Positions 1 to 10,476 of a stretch of 64,000 bases of DNA are shown piece by piece. Source of the stretch: SPDF01 sp963699825 (GTDB lineage Bacteria; Gemmatimonadota; Gemmatimonadetes; Gemmatimonadales; GWC2-71-9); the NCBI GenBank assembly GCA_963699825.1, contig CAVOVI010000001.1:186001-250000 (forward strand), read 5' to 3'. Made by a program: the position numbers and the translations under genes. Each line of letters begins with the position of its first letter. The stretch's first letter is position 1. The notes beneath the pieces are model-generated. The model saw only the letters and a list, made by a program, of their open reading frames with translations. It was not told the DNA's origin and made no database searches.

Positions 1-1
1 C

Positions 2-1498
2 ATCGGACGGCTGAGTCCCGAGGGTGGGTCGGCCTCCGGGCTGGAGCGCGCCCTTGAGGGGCTGATCACCGGGACCCCGGGGGAGGAAGTCGTCCTGAAG
101 GACCGCCGTGGGCGGCGCTATGAATCTCCGGGCCGGCTTCGCAAGGATCCGATTCCCGGCAACGACGTCGTCCTGACGATCGACGCGGAACTGCAGGACA
201 TCGCCGAGCAGGCGCTCGCGGAGACGGTCGTGGAATTCGGGGCACAGGGAGGCGACGTCATCTTTCTCGACCCTCGCACGGGTGAGATCCTCGCTGTGGC
301 GTCGCAGAAGCACGGCGCCGCCGACCTGATGGCGTTCACGGAACCGTTCGAGCCGGGCTCCACGGCCAAGCTGTTCACCGCTGCCGCACTGCTGACTCAC
401 GAGCGGGTGGACAGCAGCGACCGCGTGGACAACGAGGCTGGCCATTGGAAGATGGAGCTCTCCAACGGGCGGGTGCGCGAGATCAACGACGAGCACGCCA
501 AGCCCGGCATGCTGACCCTGGCTCAGGCCATCGAGGTGTCCAGCAACGTGGCCATGGCGAAATTCTCCGATCGCCTCACACCCGCTGAGCAGTACCAGCA
601 GCTTCGGGACTTCGGATTCGGGGCACCGACCGGGGTGGAGCTTCCCTCCGAATCCCGCGGGATCGTTTACCGTCCGGAGCGGTGGCAGCCCGAGTACGAC
701 CGGGTGAGCGTGGCGATGGGGTACTATTTCGAAGTAACCGCGCTGCAGCTGGCAGCGGCCTACGCCGCCATTGCCAACGACGGCATTCTCCTGACGCCGA
801 CGTTGATCCGTGAAGTCCGCGCGCCCGACGGCACGGTCATCTACCGCCATCAACCAGAGCCGGTGCGGCGGGCGGTGTCCTCGGAAATCGCCGCGCAGCT
901 CCGTGAGTTCCTCCGGGGGGCCACCGGCGCCGGAGGCACGGGCAGCAGAGCGCAGGTTGGGAGCTACGGCGTGCTGGGGAAGACCGGCACCGCGCGCCGT
1001 ATCCGGAATGGGAAATATGTGAACGAATACGTGGCGTCGTTCGCCTCGATGTTCCCCGCGGACGACCCGCAGCTGGTGGTGGTGGTCAAGATCGATGGGC
1101 CAACCACCGGGCAATATTATGGCGGCGAGGTCGCCGCCCCGGTCGTGCGGACGATGCTCGAGCAGGCGCTGGCTTCCAAGCGCGTGTCGTTCGACCGAGC
1201 CAGGCTGCTTGGCGGGCAGCCGGCCAACGTCGCGATTGCCGCGCCGAGTCGCCCGCGGGTCGCGCGTGCCGCGCCCTCGCGCGTGATCATTCCCTGGCCG
1301 ATCCAGCCGGACAGCGTGGACGTCGCGGCAGTGGACGTGCCACCCCTCACCGGATTGAGCGTCCGCGCGGCCGCCGCGGCGCTGCACCGGCGCGGCTTCG
1401 AGGTGTCGGCACCGGGACCAGGAATGGTTCGGGGATCGAGCCCCGCAGCCGGCACATCCGCCAAAGTCGGCACAACCGTTCGTCTGCAGGTGGAATGA
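2..1498 (+). CDS. ftsI: Septal peptidoglycan transpeptidase FtsI (PBP3-type) with PASTA tail, 5' end outside window
   Basis: Class B penicillin-binding protein that cross-links septal peptidoglycan in the periplasm with FtsW. The reading frame is open from base 2 (dimerisation-domain residues such as GRLSPEG and DVVLTIDAELQ), so the start lies upstream. Catalytic motifs are in order: STAK with its serine codon at 359-361, SSN at about 539-547, and KTG at about 980-988. A single PASTA-like domain ends the protein (about 1330-1495, LTGLSVRAAAAAL to VRLQVE). PASTA domains are common on penicillin-binding proteins of this phylum and of Gram-positives. The stop overlaps the murE start as ATGA. Its place at the head of murE-murF-mraY supports FtsI over the elongation enzyme PBP2. 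Confidence 0.93.
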   Translation: MGRLSPEGGSASGLERALEGLITGTPGEEVVLKDRRGRRYESPGRLRKDPIPGNDVVLTIDAELQDIAEQALAETVVEFGAQGGDVIFLDPRTGEILAVASQKHGAADLMAFTEPFEPGSTAKLFTAAALLTHERVDSSDRVDNEAGHWKMELSNGRVREINDEHAKPGMLTLAQAIEVSSNVAMAKFSDRLTPAEQYQQLRDFGFGAPTGVELPSESRGIVYRPERWQPEYDRVSVAMGYYFEVTALQLAAAYAAIANDGILLTPTLIREVRAPDGTVIYRHQPEPVRRAVSSEIAAQLREFLRGATGAGGTGSRAQVGSYGVLGKTGTARRIRNGKYVNEYVASFASMFPADDPQLVVVVKIDGPTTGQYYGGEVAAPVVRTMLEQALASKRVSFDRARLLGGQPANVAIAAPSRPRVARAAPSRVIIPWPIQPDSVDVAAVDVPPLTGLSVRAAAAALHRRGFEVSAPGPGMVRGSSPAAGTSAKVGTTVRLQVE

Positions 1499-2958
1499 GC
1501 ATGGTGAACTGGAACGAGCTGGTGACAGCGCTGCGGCGCGAGGGATTGCTTGTGACGGCGCCGGCCGACGGGATACCGCTCAGCGGCCTCGGCATCGACA
1601 CCCGAACCATCGCCCCGGGTGAGTTGTACTGCGCCGTGCGCGGCACGACCGCCGACGGACATGAGTTCGCCGCGGAGGCGGTCGCTCGCGGTGCCGTCGC
1701 CGTGATGGGTGAGCGTCCGGTGGGTGCCGGTGTGCCAGAAATCCTCGTCACCGACGGGCGGCGTGCCGCGAGTGTCGCCGCACGGACCTGGTATGGAGAG
1801 CCCGCCGCCGCGATGACGCTCATCGGCATCACCGGTACGAACGGCAAGACGACGACGACCGGCCTGGTGCGGCATCTCTTCAACGCCGGCGGCACGGCGG
1901 GCAGCATCGGCACGCTCGGAGCGTTCGATGGAGCAGGGGAGCGAGTCCCCTCGACCGCCGGGAGCCTCACGACGCCCGGCCCGGTGGACCTGCACGCGAC
2001 CTTTGCGGAGTTCCGGAAGCGCGGCGTGACACACATCGCGATGGAGACCTCCTCGCACAGCCTCGACCAGGGGCGGCTCGATGGCCTTGACTTCGCCGCC
2101 GGCGTCTTCACCAACCTGACGCACGAGCATCTCGACTACCACCGCACCATGGAGGCGTACCTGGCCGCCAAGCTGCGGCTCAGCGCGCTCCTTGGACCGT
2201 CGGGGTACGAAGTCGTGAATGCTGACGATCCGGCGTGGGCCGCACTTCCTCCGTTTCCCAGGCGGGTCACCTTCGGGGAATCACCGGACGCCGAGGTCCG
2301 CGCCGAAGATGTGTTGCTGGAGGCCGGCGGAAGCAGCTTTCGACTGACGGGGCGGTTTGGGAGGGCCGAGGTGCGGATCCCGCTCATGGGGTCCTTCAAT
2401 GTGTCCAATGCACTGGCGGCTGCGGCGACGGCGCTGGTCCTTGGCCGACCGCTCGCTGAAGTGGTCGATCGCCTGGACGCGGCCCCGCAGGTACCCGGTC
2501 GGATGGAACGGCTGGCCGATGCACCGATGGTGGTGCTCCGCGACTACGCGCATACGCCGGACGCGATGACGCGGGTGCTCGCCACCCTGCGCCCCCTCAC
2601 TCCGGGCCGGTTGATCCTCATCTTCGGCTGCGGCGGCGACCGGGACCGGTCGAAGCGCCCGGAGATGGCCCGGATTGCGGTCGAGGGAGCGGACCTCGTC
2701 GCCATCACGCCCGACAATCCCAGGACCGAGGATCCTGAGCGGATCATGGACGACATGGAGTCCGGGATGGGAGGGGCGCATCACCTCCGGTTCAACGACC
2801 GGGAAGTCGCCATCCACCGCGTCCTGGCCGACGCCGGGCCGGGGGACACCGTGCTCCTGGCCGGCAAGGGCCACGAGACGTACCAGCTCATCGGCAAGAC
2901 GAAGCACCCATTCGACGAGCGGACCATCGTCCAGGCTGCGCTGGAAGGGCGGTCATGA
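1495..2958 (+). CDS. murE: UDP-MurNAc-tripeptide synthetase MurE (meso-DAP adding)
   Basis: Cytoplasmic ATP-dependent ligase that adds the third stem-peptide residue to UDP-MurNAc-L-Ala-D-Glu. The 487 residues match the family length. The N-terminal UMAG-binding domain has GIDTRTIAPGELYCAVRG. The ATP loop GTNGKTTTT lies at about residues 114-122, and the central domain has AMETSSHSLDQGR and TNLTHEHLDYH. DNPRTEDP at about 407-414 is the motif that selects meso-diaminopimelate; lysine-adding enzymes differ there. That implies mDAP peptidoglycan. The ATG overlaps the ftsI stop by 4 bases, and murF begins within its last codons. This gene is free of frame breaks. Confidence 0.97.
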   Translation: MSMVNWNELVTALRREGLLVTAPADGIPLSGLGIDTRTIAPGELYCAVRGTTADGHEFAAEAVARGAVAVMGERPVGAGVPEILVTDGRRAASVAARTWYGEPAAAMTLIGITGTNGKTTTTGLVRHLFNAGGTAGSIGTLGAFDGAGERVPSTAGSLTTPGPVDLHATFAEFRKRGVTHIAMETSSHSLDQGRLDGLDFAAGVFTNLTHEHLDYHRTMEAYLAAKLRLSALLGPSGYEVVNADDPAWAALPPFPRRVTFGESPDAEVRAEDVLLEAGGSSFRLTGRFGRAEVRIPLMGSFNVSNALAAAATALVLGRPLAEVVDRLDAAPQVPGRMERLADAPMVVLRDYAHTPDAMTRVLATLRPLTPGRLILIFGCGGDRDRSKRPEMARIAVEGADLVAITPDNPRTEDPERIMDDMESGMGGAHHLRFNDREVAIHRVLADAGPGDTVLLAGKGHETYQLIGKTKHPFDERTIVQAALEGRS

Positions 2959-4308
2959 ACTGGACAAGTGCTGGGGTGCGTGACGCCTTGGGCCTTCCGG
3001 CAGGGCCGTCCCAAGGCGCGAGCTTCACCGGCATCTCCACGGATACCAGGACGCATTGCGCCCGGGGCGCTCTTCGTCGCGATCGCCGGCGAACGGTTCG
3101 ATGGTCACGCGCATCTCGAGGAGGCGGCGGCCCGGGGGGCGTTGGGAGCGGTGGTTCGGAAGGGAACCCAGGGCATCCCGGGACTCGAGATGTTCGAGGT
3201 CGAGGACACGGTGGAGGCGCTTGGATGGCTCGCGCGGGCGCGCCGCCGGGGGATTCCCGGGCCGGTCGTGGCGGTGACCGGCACGAATGGGAAGACCAGC
3301 ACCAAGGAAATGCTCGCCGCGGCACTCGGCACGAGGTACAGGGTCCATGCCACGCGCGCGAACCTCAACAACCTGATCGGCGTCCCACTCACCATTCTGG
3401 AAGCCCCGGACAATACCGAGGCGCTGGTCATCGAGGCAGGCGCCAGTGTCCCGGGCGAGATCGCACGCTACCGCAGCATCATCGAGCCGACCGTCGCAGT
3501 CGTCACCAACGTCTCCGCCGGTCACCTCGAAGGCTTCGGTTCGCTGGATGGCGTCCTCACCGAGAAGCTCTCCCTGCTCGATGGGGTGCCGCTCGGGGTG
3601 GTGGGGACTGATCCACCGGCGCTGACCGGCGGCGCCCGCAAACTGGCGCGCCGGGTGGTCACCGCCGGGCTCGAGGGGGCGGAACTGCGGCCGCAATCGG
3701 TAACGCTGGATGCCACGGGGCGGGCCACCGTGGTGACAGATCAGGCCCGGTTCACCTTGCCGCTCCCTGGCCGACACCTCGCCGCCAATGCGATGCTCGC
3801 GTGGGCGGTCGCGATTCACCTCGGCCTCGACCCGCGGGCGGTCGCGCGCGCCCTCGAGCGCCTCGAGGTGCCGGGCGGACGGGGCCAGGTAACGGCGTCG
3901 GCTCGATGACCATTCTCAACGATTGCTACAACGCCAACCCGATGTCCTTCCGCGCCGCGATGGCGACCGCGCAGGCGATGCGGGGCGGGCGGTCGGCTGG
4001 TGTTCGTGGCAGGGACAATGCGAGAACTGGGGGAGGAGTCGGCGGCCTTGCACGCGGCAGTGGCCCGGGAGCTGGTCGGGCTCAAGCCGGACCTGCTGGC
4101 TGCCGTCGGCGAGTTCGTCCCGCCACTCGAGGCCTTCCGTGGCGAGCTCGGTGACCGCCTCCTGGTGGCCGACGATGTGCCGGCGCTCGGCCTTCAACTG
4201 GCCCCGCGGCTCGACGGGACCGAACTGATGGTGCTCAAGGCGTCCCGCGGCGTGGCCCTTGAGCGTATAATTCCACTGCTCACCCCGCGAGCAGCCCACG
4301 GATCCTGA
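2955..4308 (+). CDS. murF: UDP-MurNAc-tripeptide--D-Ala-D-Ala ligase MurF (frame-broken)
   Basis: Adds D-Ala-D-Ala to complete the UDP-MurNAc-pentapeptide. The start ATG at 2955 overlaps the murE stop, giving MNWTSAGVRDALGL then GISTDTR. One surplus base near 3050 moves the rest to the next frame (IAPGALFVAIAGERFDGH, then ATP loop GTNGKTSTKEM near 3280-3312). Near 3880-3900 the frame changes again before MTILNDCYNANPMSF, the MurF YNANP motif. Near 3990 it changes back to FVAGTMRELGEES and runs to the stop. Every conserved block survives, so this reads as one intact gene of about 450 codons with sequence errors. murE is upstream and mraY starts 7 bases after the stop. Confidence 0.9.
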
Positions 4309-4314
4309 GGCGCG

Positions 4315-5443
4315 ATGTTCTACTTCTGGCTGGCCCCGCTCGGCAAGCAGTTCATCCTGTTCAACCTGTTCAACTACATCGCCTTCCGCGCGGCCGGCGC
4401 CGGGGTGACGGCGCTCGTGCTGTCCTTCATCGTCGGGCCGGCGGTCATTCGGCGGCTCCATGCCCACAAGATCGGCCAGATCATCCGTGCCGAGGGGCCC
4501 GCCAGCCACCAGGGGAAGCGGGGCACGCCGACGATGGGCGGGCTCGTCATCATCTTCGCCACCATCGTGCCGACGCTGCTCTGGGCCCGGATCGACAACC
4601 GGATGGTGGTCGTGGCGATGCTCGCCACGCTGTGGATGGGGGCCATCGGCTTCCTGGACGACTACCTGAAGATCGTGCAGGGCAAGTCGCGCGGGCTGGT
4701 GGCGAAGTGGAAGCTGGCGGGGCAGTGCACCTTCGGGCTGGTACTCGGGCTCTACCTGCTGTTCTTCCCCGTGGTGCCGGACACGATCATCCCGGCCACC
4801 GCGACGACGGTGCCGTTCTTCAAGTACCTCGTCATCAACTTCGCTCCGCTCCTCTTCGTCGGCTTCGTGGTGTTCGTCATCACCGCGTGGAGCAACGCGG
4901 TCAACCTGACAGACGGCCTGGACGGCCTGGCGACCGGGCTCACGGCGATCGCGGCGGCCGCCTTCGCGGTCTTCGCCTATCTCTTCGGCCGGGTGGACTT
5001 CACCTCTTACCTGAATCTCATCTACCTGCCGGGAGCGGGCGAACTGGCGGTGTTCTGCGCGGCGCTGATGGGCGCGGCACTCGGGTTCCTCTGGTTCAAT
5101 GCCCACCCGGCGGAGGTATTCATGGGCGACACCGGCAGCCTGGCCATCGGCGGGGCGTTCGGCACGGTGGCGATCCTGCTTGAAGGCGGAGTTCCTGCTG
5201 GTGATGATCGGCGGGGTCTTCGTCGCCGAGGCGGTGTCGGTCATGCTGCAGACCTCGGTCTACAAGTGGTTCAAGCGGACGCGCGGGCGGGAGTACGCCG
5301 ACGCGCACCAGGTGTTCCGGATGGCGCCGCTGCACCATCACTTCGAGAAGCTCGGCTGGGCCGAGACCACGGTGGTCACCCGCTTCTGGATCCTCGGCAT
5401 CCTCTGCGCGCTGGTCGCGCTGGCCACGCTCAAGGTGCGGTGA
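4315..5443 (+). CDS. mraY: Phospho-N-acetylmuramoyl-pentapeptide-transferase MraY (one frame break)
   Basis: Integral membrane enzyme that moves phospho-MurNAc-pentapeptide onto undecaprenyl phosphate to form lipid I. Several hydrophobic segments are visible, with the family motifs KRGTPTMGGL (about residues 64-73), GFLDDYLK, NAVNLTDGLDGLATG and FMGDTGSLAIGG. Near 5180 one extra base shifts the frame from AILL to KAEFLLVMIGGVF, which then continues to HHHFEKLGWAE and the stop. The corrected length is 375 residues, close to the usual 320-370. Because of the break, an artificial 703-codon reading frame runs from mraY into murD and should not be used. The stop overlaps the murD ATG (TGATG). Confidence 0.93.
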
Positions 5444-6816
5444 TGTTCGCGGAGTGGCGCGGCGCCGGGCGCGAGGTGGCGGTCATCGGACTCGGCCGGA
5501 GCGGCGGCGCCGCGGCCCGGCTGCTGCGGCACCACGGGGTCGCCGTGTACGCCTCGGACGGCGGGAGCGGCCCGACGCTCGACGCGCAGGCGGCCGGGCT
5601 TGCGCGCGGCGGCGTCGAGGTCGAGGTCGGTCGGCCACGACCTCGACGCGGATCGGCCGCGCGGCGGCCGTGGTGGTCTCGCCCGGGGTGCCGCCCGACG
5701 CGCGGCCGCTCGGTGGCGGCACGGGAGGCGGGAGTCCCGGTCGCTGGCCGAGGCGGAAGTCGGGCTCGCGGTGCCCTGCCGTCGAGCCGGACGCGTGGCG
5801 ATCACCGGGACCAACGGCAAGACCACCACCACCGCGCTCACGGCGCACCTGCTCGTGGCCGGCCGGGCTGCGCGCGACCGCGGCGGGCAACATCGGGCGG
5901 CCGCTGTCGGCGGTGGCGCTCGAAGCGGAACCCGCCGGAGTGGCTCGGCGGTCGAGCTGTCGTCGTTCCAGCTCCACGACATGCCCAGCCTTGTCGCCGA
6001 CGATCGGCGTCCTCACCAATCTCTCGCCGGATCACCTCGACCGTTACGCGAGCGCTGGAGGACTACTACGCCGACAAGGCGCTGCTCTTCCGCAACGCCA
6101 CGCCCGGCATCGACCTGGGTCATCAACGCGCGACGACCCGGGAGTCCAGCGGATGGCCGGAGGGAGTGCCAGGTACGCATCAGCGCTTCTCCGTCCAGGG
6201 AACGGCCGACGCCTGGTACGACCGCGACGCGGGGCAGCTCGATGCTCGACGGTGTGCCGATCCTGCCGCGGCGGGAGCTCCCGCTGCTGGGCGATCACAA
6301 CGTGGCCAACGCGCTGGCTGCCTCGCTCGCGGTGCGGAGGGCCGACGTGCCGCCTCGAGGCGATCGCCGAGGGGCTTCGGTCGTTTCGCGCGCTGCCGCA
6401 CCGGCTGGAGCCGGTCCGGGAGGTGAACGGCGTGCTCTGGATCAACGACAGCAAGGCCACCAACATCGCCTCGACGGCGGTGGCGCTCGAGTGCGCTCGA
6501 CCGCCCGTACGTCCTGCTGCTCGGGTGGGCGCCACAAGGGAGAGTCGTACCAGCGGCTGGCGCCGCTGCTTGCGCCGCGGCTGCCGCGCCGTCGTGGCCT
6601 ACGGCGAGGCCGCGCCGCTGCGTGGAGGCCGATCTGGCGGACGCCGTGCCGGTGGTCCGTGGCGGGGACCTTTGACGAGGTGCTCGCGACCGCCGGCGAG
6701 CCTCGCCGAGCCGGGCGACGCGGTGCTGCTCTCGCCGGCCTGCTCCAGCTACGACATGTTCCACAACTACGAGGAGCGCGGCGCACAGTTCCGCGCGGTC
6801 GGTGGAGGCGCTGTGA
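5443..6816 (+). CDS. murD: UDP-MurNAc-L-alanine--D-glutamate ligase MurD (heavily frame-broken)
   Basis: Adds D-glutamate to UDP-MurNAc-L-Ala in the cytoplasm. Read across frames the family signature is complete: MFAEWRGAGREVAVIGLGRS at the N-terminus, VVVSPGVPPDA, ATP loop ITGTNGKTTTT (about 5805-5835), ELSSFQLHDM, TNLSPDHLDRY, YYADKALLFRN, INADDPGVQ, GDHNVANALAA, WINDSKATN, GGRHKGESY and LLSPACSSYDMF. I count about 21 single surplus bases. Removing 21 leaves 1353 bases, or 450 residues, which is the expected size and restores the TGA at 6814-6816. A decaying gene would not keep every motif, so errors in the sequence are the better explanation. It lies between mraY and ftsW as in other dcw clusters. 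Confidence 0.88.
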
Positions 6817-7965
6817 GCGCACCGGTCGCGCGGCATCCCGGTGAACTGCGGTGGGAAACCCGACTCCTGACCGTGGTCACGGCCACGATGGTCGTCGTTC
6901 GGGATCGCCAACACCTACGGCGCGCTCGAGCCTGCAGACCGGCGAGCGGCGATGGGGCGGGGTTCGCGCTCCGGCAGCTCATCGGGGCGCTGCTGCGGGC
7001 TGCTGGGACTGAGCGTCGTCTCGCGCATCGACTACCATCTCTGGCGCCGGCTCGCCTGGCCGTTCCTGCTCTTCACGATCGTCGTGCTGCTCATCCCGAT
7101 CCTCCCTGGGACCGAACGCATTGCGCCCAGGATCAACGGCGCGCGACGCTGGGTCGACATCGGGCCGGTGAACTTCCAGCCGTCGGAGGTCGCCCGGCTC
7201 GCCGTGATCGTCTGGTGTGCCGCGCTGGCCGCCAAGAAGGGCGTCCAGGTCCGGGAGTTCAAGAAGGGCGTGCTCCCCTTCCTGGTCGGGATCGGAGCCG
7301 TCGCGCTGCTCATCCTCGGCCAGCCGAACCTCTCGATGGCGGTCCTGGTCACGCTCCTCGGGCTGATCGTCGTCTTCTCGGCCGGCGCGAAGATCGGGCA
7401 CTTCATCCTGCTCGGGCTGGGCGGACTGCTCCTGCTGTTCGAGAAGATCCAGGGGGCTCAGTATCGCGTCGCGCGCCTGACGACCTTCCTCAACCCCGGT
7501 GAGGCGACCGACGACGCCGGGATGCAGATCCACCAGTCGCTGGTCGGGATCGGCTCGGGGCGCGTCCTCGGCGTCGGCTTCGGCGAGGGGCAGCAGAAGC
7601 TCGTACCTGCCGTATGCCTACTCGGACTTCATCTTCAGCACGATCGGTGAGGAGTGGGGCTTCCTCGGCGTCCTGCCTGGTCGTCCTCCTGTTCGGGCTC
7701 TTCCTCTGGCTCGGGCATGCGGATCGCCCGGAGCGCGCCAGACCCCTTCGGGCAGTTCCTGGCGGTGGGGATCACGGCCATGATCGGCATCACCGCGGTG
7801 ATGCACATGGCCGTGTCGCTCGCCTTGATGCCGACGACCGGGCTGACGCTCCCGTTCATGTCGTACGGCCGCTCCAGCCTGGTCGTCTCGCTGGTCGCCA
7901 CCGGGATTCTCATCAACATCGGTCGCATGCGAGGGCGACCCGCTCGCGAGTCCAGCGCCGAATGA
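6813..7965 (+). CDS. ftsW: Peptidoglycan glycosyltransferase FtsW (frame-broken)
   Basis: SEDS-family membrane polymerase that works with FtsI at the septum. A GTG at 6813 overlaps the murD stop (GTGA) and opens SAPVARHPGELRWETRLL. Clear SEDS blocks follow: ARRWVDIGPVNFQPSEVARL, KKGVLPFLVG, LGQPNLSMA, RLTTFLNPGEA, QIHQSLVGIGSG, SYLPYAYSDFIFSTIGEE and LPFMSYGRSSLV. About seven surplus bases (four in 6890-7005, then near 7600, 7680 and 7710) explain all frame changes and leave 381 residues, the normal length. FtsW is favoured over RodA because of its place between murD and murG. Confidence 0.9.
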
Positions 7966-9051
7966 GCACCGTCCTGATTGCGGGTGGGGGAACGGGCGGA
8001 CACCTGATGCCGGCGCTCGCCATCGCGTCGGAGCTGATGCCGGCAGCGCCCCGACCTCGAGCCGATGATCGTGGGCGCCGTGCGCGGAATCGAACGGGTG
8101 CTGCTGCCGACCCGGGACTTCCGGTACGCGCTTCTGCCCGCCGAGCCCCTCTATCGCAGGCAATGGTGGAAGAACTGGCGCTGGCCGTTCGTCGCCGGGG
8201 GGCTGCTCCGGTCGGTCGGCCGGCTCCTCGATGCGGAACAGCCGGTGGCGGTGCTCGGCACCGGCGGATACGCCTCCGCGCCGGTCGTGTACCTCGCCGC
8301 CCGCCGGGGCATTCCGACCGCGATCCAGGAGCAGAACGCCATCCCCGGCCTCGCTTCAAAGCTGCTGAGCAGCCGGGTACGTCACGTCTACCTCGGCGCC
8401 CCGGAGGCGGAGCGCCTTCTCAAGACCGGACGGCACACCGAGGTCTTCAATACGGGAAACCCGATCAGCCCTCCCGATCAGTCGCGCGCCGCGTCCGCGC
8501 GCACCCGCTTCGGCCTCTCGACCGACCTCCCGGTTGTCCTGATCACCGGAGGAAGCCAGGGGGCTGTCGCCATCAACGAGGCGACAGCAGGGTGGGTGTC
8601 CGGGGGCGGAGGTGTCGGGCTGCAGGTGCTCTGGGCGACCGGGAAGGGGTCCTACAGCCGGTTTACATCGGCGCATCAGCCGCCCGGCGTTCAAGTCTTC
8701 GATTTCCTCGATCCGATCGGCGACGCGTTCGCGGTCGCGGATCTGGTCGTTTCACGGGCCGGGATGATGACCTGCGCCGAAATCTGCGCCTGGGGTCTCC
8801 CGAGCATCCTCATCCCCCTTCCGACCGCGGCGGCCGACCACCAGACGGGAAACGCCCGCGCACTCGAGGCCTCCGGTGCGGCCACGGTCCTCCTTCAGCG
8901 CGACCTGACGGCTGACTCGCTGGGATCGGCGATTTCGGGGCTGATCGGTGATCCAGACCGAAGGGCTGCCATGGCGCGGGCAGCCCAGACCCGGGGTCGG
9001 CCAGCCGCCGCCAGCGACATTGTGTCGCATCTTTTGACGCTTCTGGGCTAG
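7962..9051 (+). CDS. murG: UDP-GlcNAc:lipid I GlcNAc transferase MurG (one frame break)
   Basis: Peripheral membrane GT28 glycosyltransferase that converts lipid I to lipid II. It starts at ATG 7962, overlapping the ftsW stop, with the glycine loop IAGGGTGGHLMPALAIASEL. One extra base near 8040 moves the frame; MIVGAVRGIE continues, followed by GTGGYASAPVV, IQEQNAIPGLASKLL, FNTGNPI, LITGGSQGAVAIN and the donor-site block VSRAGMMTCAEICAWGLPSI. The corrected length is 362 residues, typical for MurG. The stop is TAG at 9049-9051, then a 49-base AT-rich gap before murC. Confidence 0.94.
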
Positions 9052-9100
9052 TCTCGCTCTTTCGCAACTCTCGATAAGATTTTACATTAGCTCAATTCCA

Positions 9101-10476
9101 ATGGACTTATTCAACCCCTCGGATCCGCGGCCTGTGCACTTCGTCGGCATTGGCGGGGCGGGGATGAGCGCCCTGGCGTTGATCGCCCGTCGGCGAGGGG
9201 TACCGGTGACTGGCTGCGACCCAGCCCCGGAGGGGGCCGCCGATGTGGCGGCGCTCGGGCGGAGAGGTTGCCGATCACCACGATCCCGCCCATGTCGAGG
9301 GTGCCCGGGCAGTGGTGTACACGGCCGCCGTCCCGGTGGACCACCCGGAACTGGCCCGGGCCCGGGAACTCGGGATCCCCGTGATTCCGCGCAAGGAGGC
9401 GCTGGCGGGGCTGGTTGCCGGTGGCACCGTCGTAGGGCTCGCGGGGACCCACGGGAAGACGACCACCACTGTTATGACGACCGAGGCGCTGGCCGCGGCT
9501 GGGCTGGCTCCCACCGGACTGGCCGGTGGCCGAGTCGGCCTGTGGGGCGGCAATGCTCGGCTCGATGGCGACAGCCTCTTCGTGGTCGAGGCGGATGAGT
9601 ACGACAAGGCGTTTCTTGCCTTGCACCCGACGGTGGCGGTCGTGAACAACGTCGAGGCCGACCACCTCGAATGCTACGGCTCCTACGGCGCACTCGAGGA
9701 GGCCTTCGCCACCTTCGCCGGGCGCGCCAGGATCCGCCTGATCGGTGTCGACGATGTCGGTGCCGCTCGTTTGGCGACTCGCCTGGGACCTGGCACCCTG
9801 CGATTCGGGATGGCCGCTGAGGCCGAGCTTCGGATCTTCGATGTCCGGCAGGCAGCCGCGATGACCATCGCGTCGGTGGCCCTCCCGGGGCGAGGTGTGG
9901 TCACGCTCCGCCTCCGGAGTCCCCGGACTGCACAACCTGCGCAACGCGACCGCAGCGCTTGGAGTGGTGCACGCGCTGAATGGGTCAGTGGACGCGGCGA
10001 TCGAGGCGCTCGGAGAGTTCCGTGGTGTGGGCAGGAGGTTCGAACGACTGGGCGACGCTGGCGGGGTGACGCTGGTGGACGACTACGCGCACCACCCGAC
10101 GGAACTGGTGGCAACGCTTGAAGCTGCCCGCCAGGCCTTCCCAGGCCGGAGATTGGTGGCGGTGTTCCAGCCCCACTTGTACAGCCGGACCCAGGCACAC
10201 AGCACGGCGATGGGACAGGCACTCGCCGGCGCGGACGTGGCGATCGTGACCGAGATTTACGCCGCCCGCGAGCAGCCGGTGCCGGGGGTGAGCGGGGTCC
10301 TGGTGGTGGAGGCGGCTCGGGCAGCGGGGGCGGATGTGCATTTCGCCCCGCAGCGGGCGAAGGTGGGCGAAGTCGTCCTCGGTCTCCTCACTCCCGGCGA
10401 CGTCGTCCTGACCCTTGGCGCTGGCGACATCACACGCCTGGGCCCCGAGCTGGCGGCGGGATTGCGGGCCGGATGA
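9101..10476 (+). CDS. murC: UDP-N-acetylmuramate--L-alanine ligase MurC (two frame breaks)
   Basis: First Mur ligase, which adds L-alanine to UDP-MurNAc. The start MDLFNPSDPRPVHFVGIGGA carries the GIGGAGMSALA nucleotide-binding loop. A surplus base near 9260 moves the frame into GGEVADHHDPAHVEGARAVVY; the ATP loop is GTHGKTTTT near 9446-9475, with FVVEADEYDKAFL and NNVEADHLECYG. A second surplus base near 9910 leads to GVPGLHNLRNATAALGV, then the C-terminal ligase motif DDYAHHPTELVATL and FQPHLYSRT. The corrected length is 457 residues. It is the first gene after a gap, so a promoter may lie in 9052-9100, though I see no convincing one. Confidence 0.93.

Noticed and set aside
4315..6426. A 703-codon MraY-MurD fusion protein.
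   Set aside because: It arises only from the surplus base near 5180, which skips the mraY stop; the sequence after it alternates with non-homologous residues.
5443..7965. murD and ftsW as true pseudogenes.
   Set aside because: They are essential single-copy genes, every motif is kept, and all changes are single surplus bases. Sequence error explains this better than decay.
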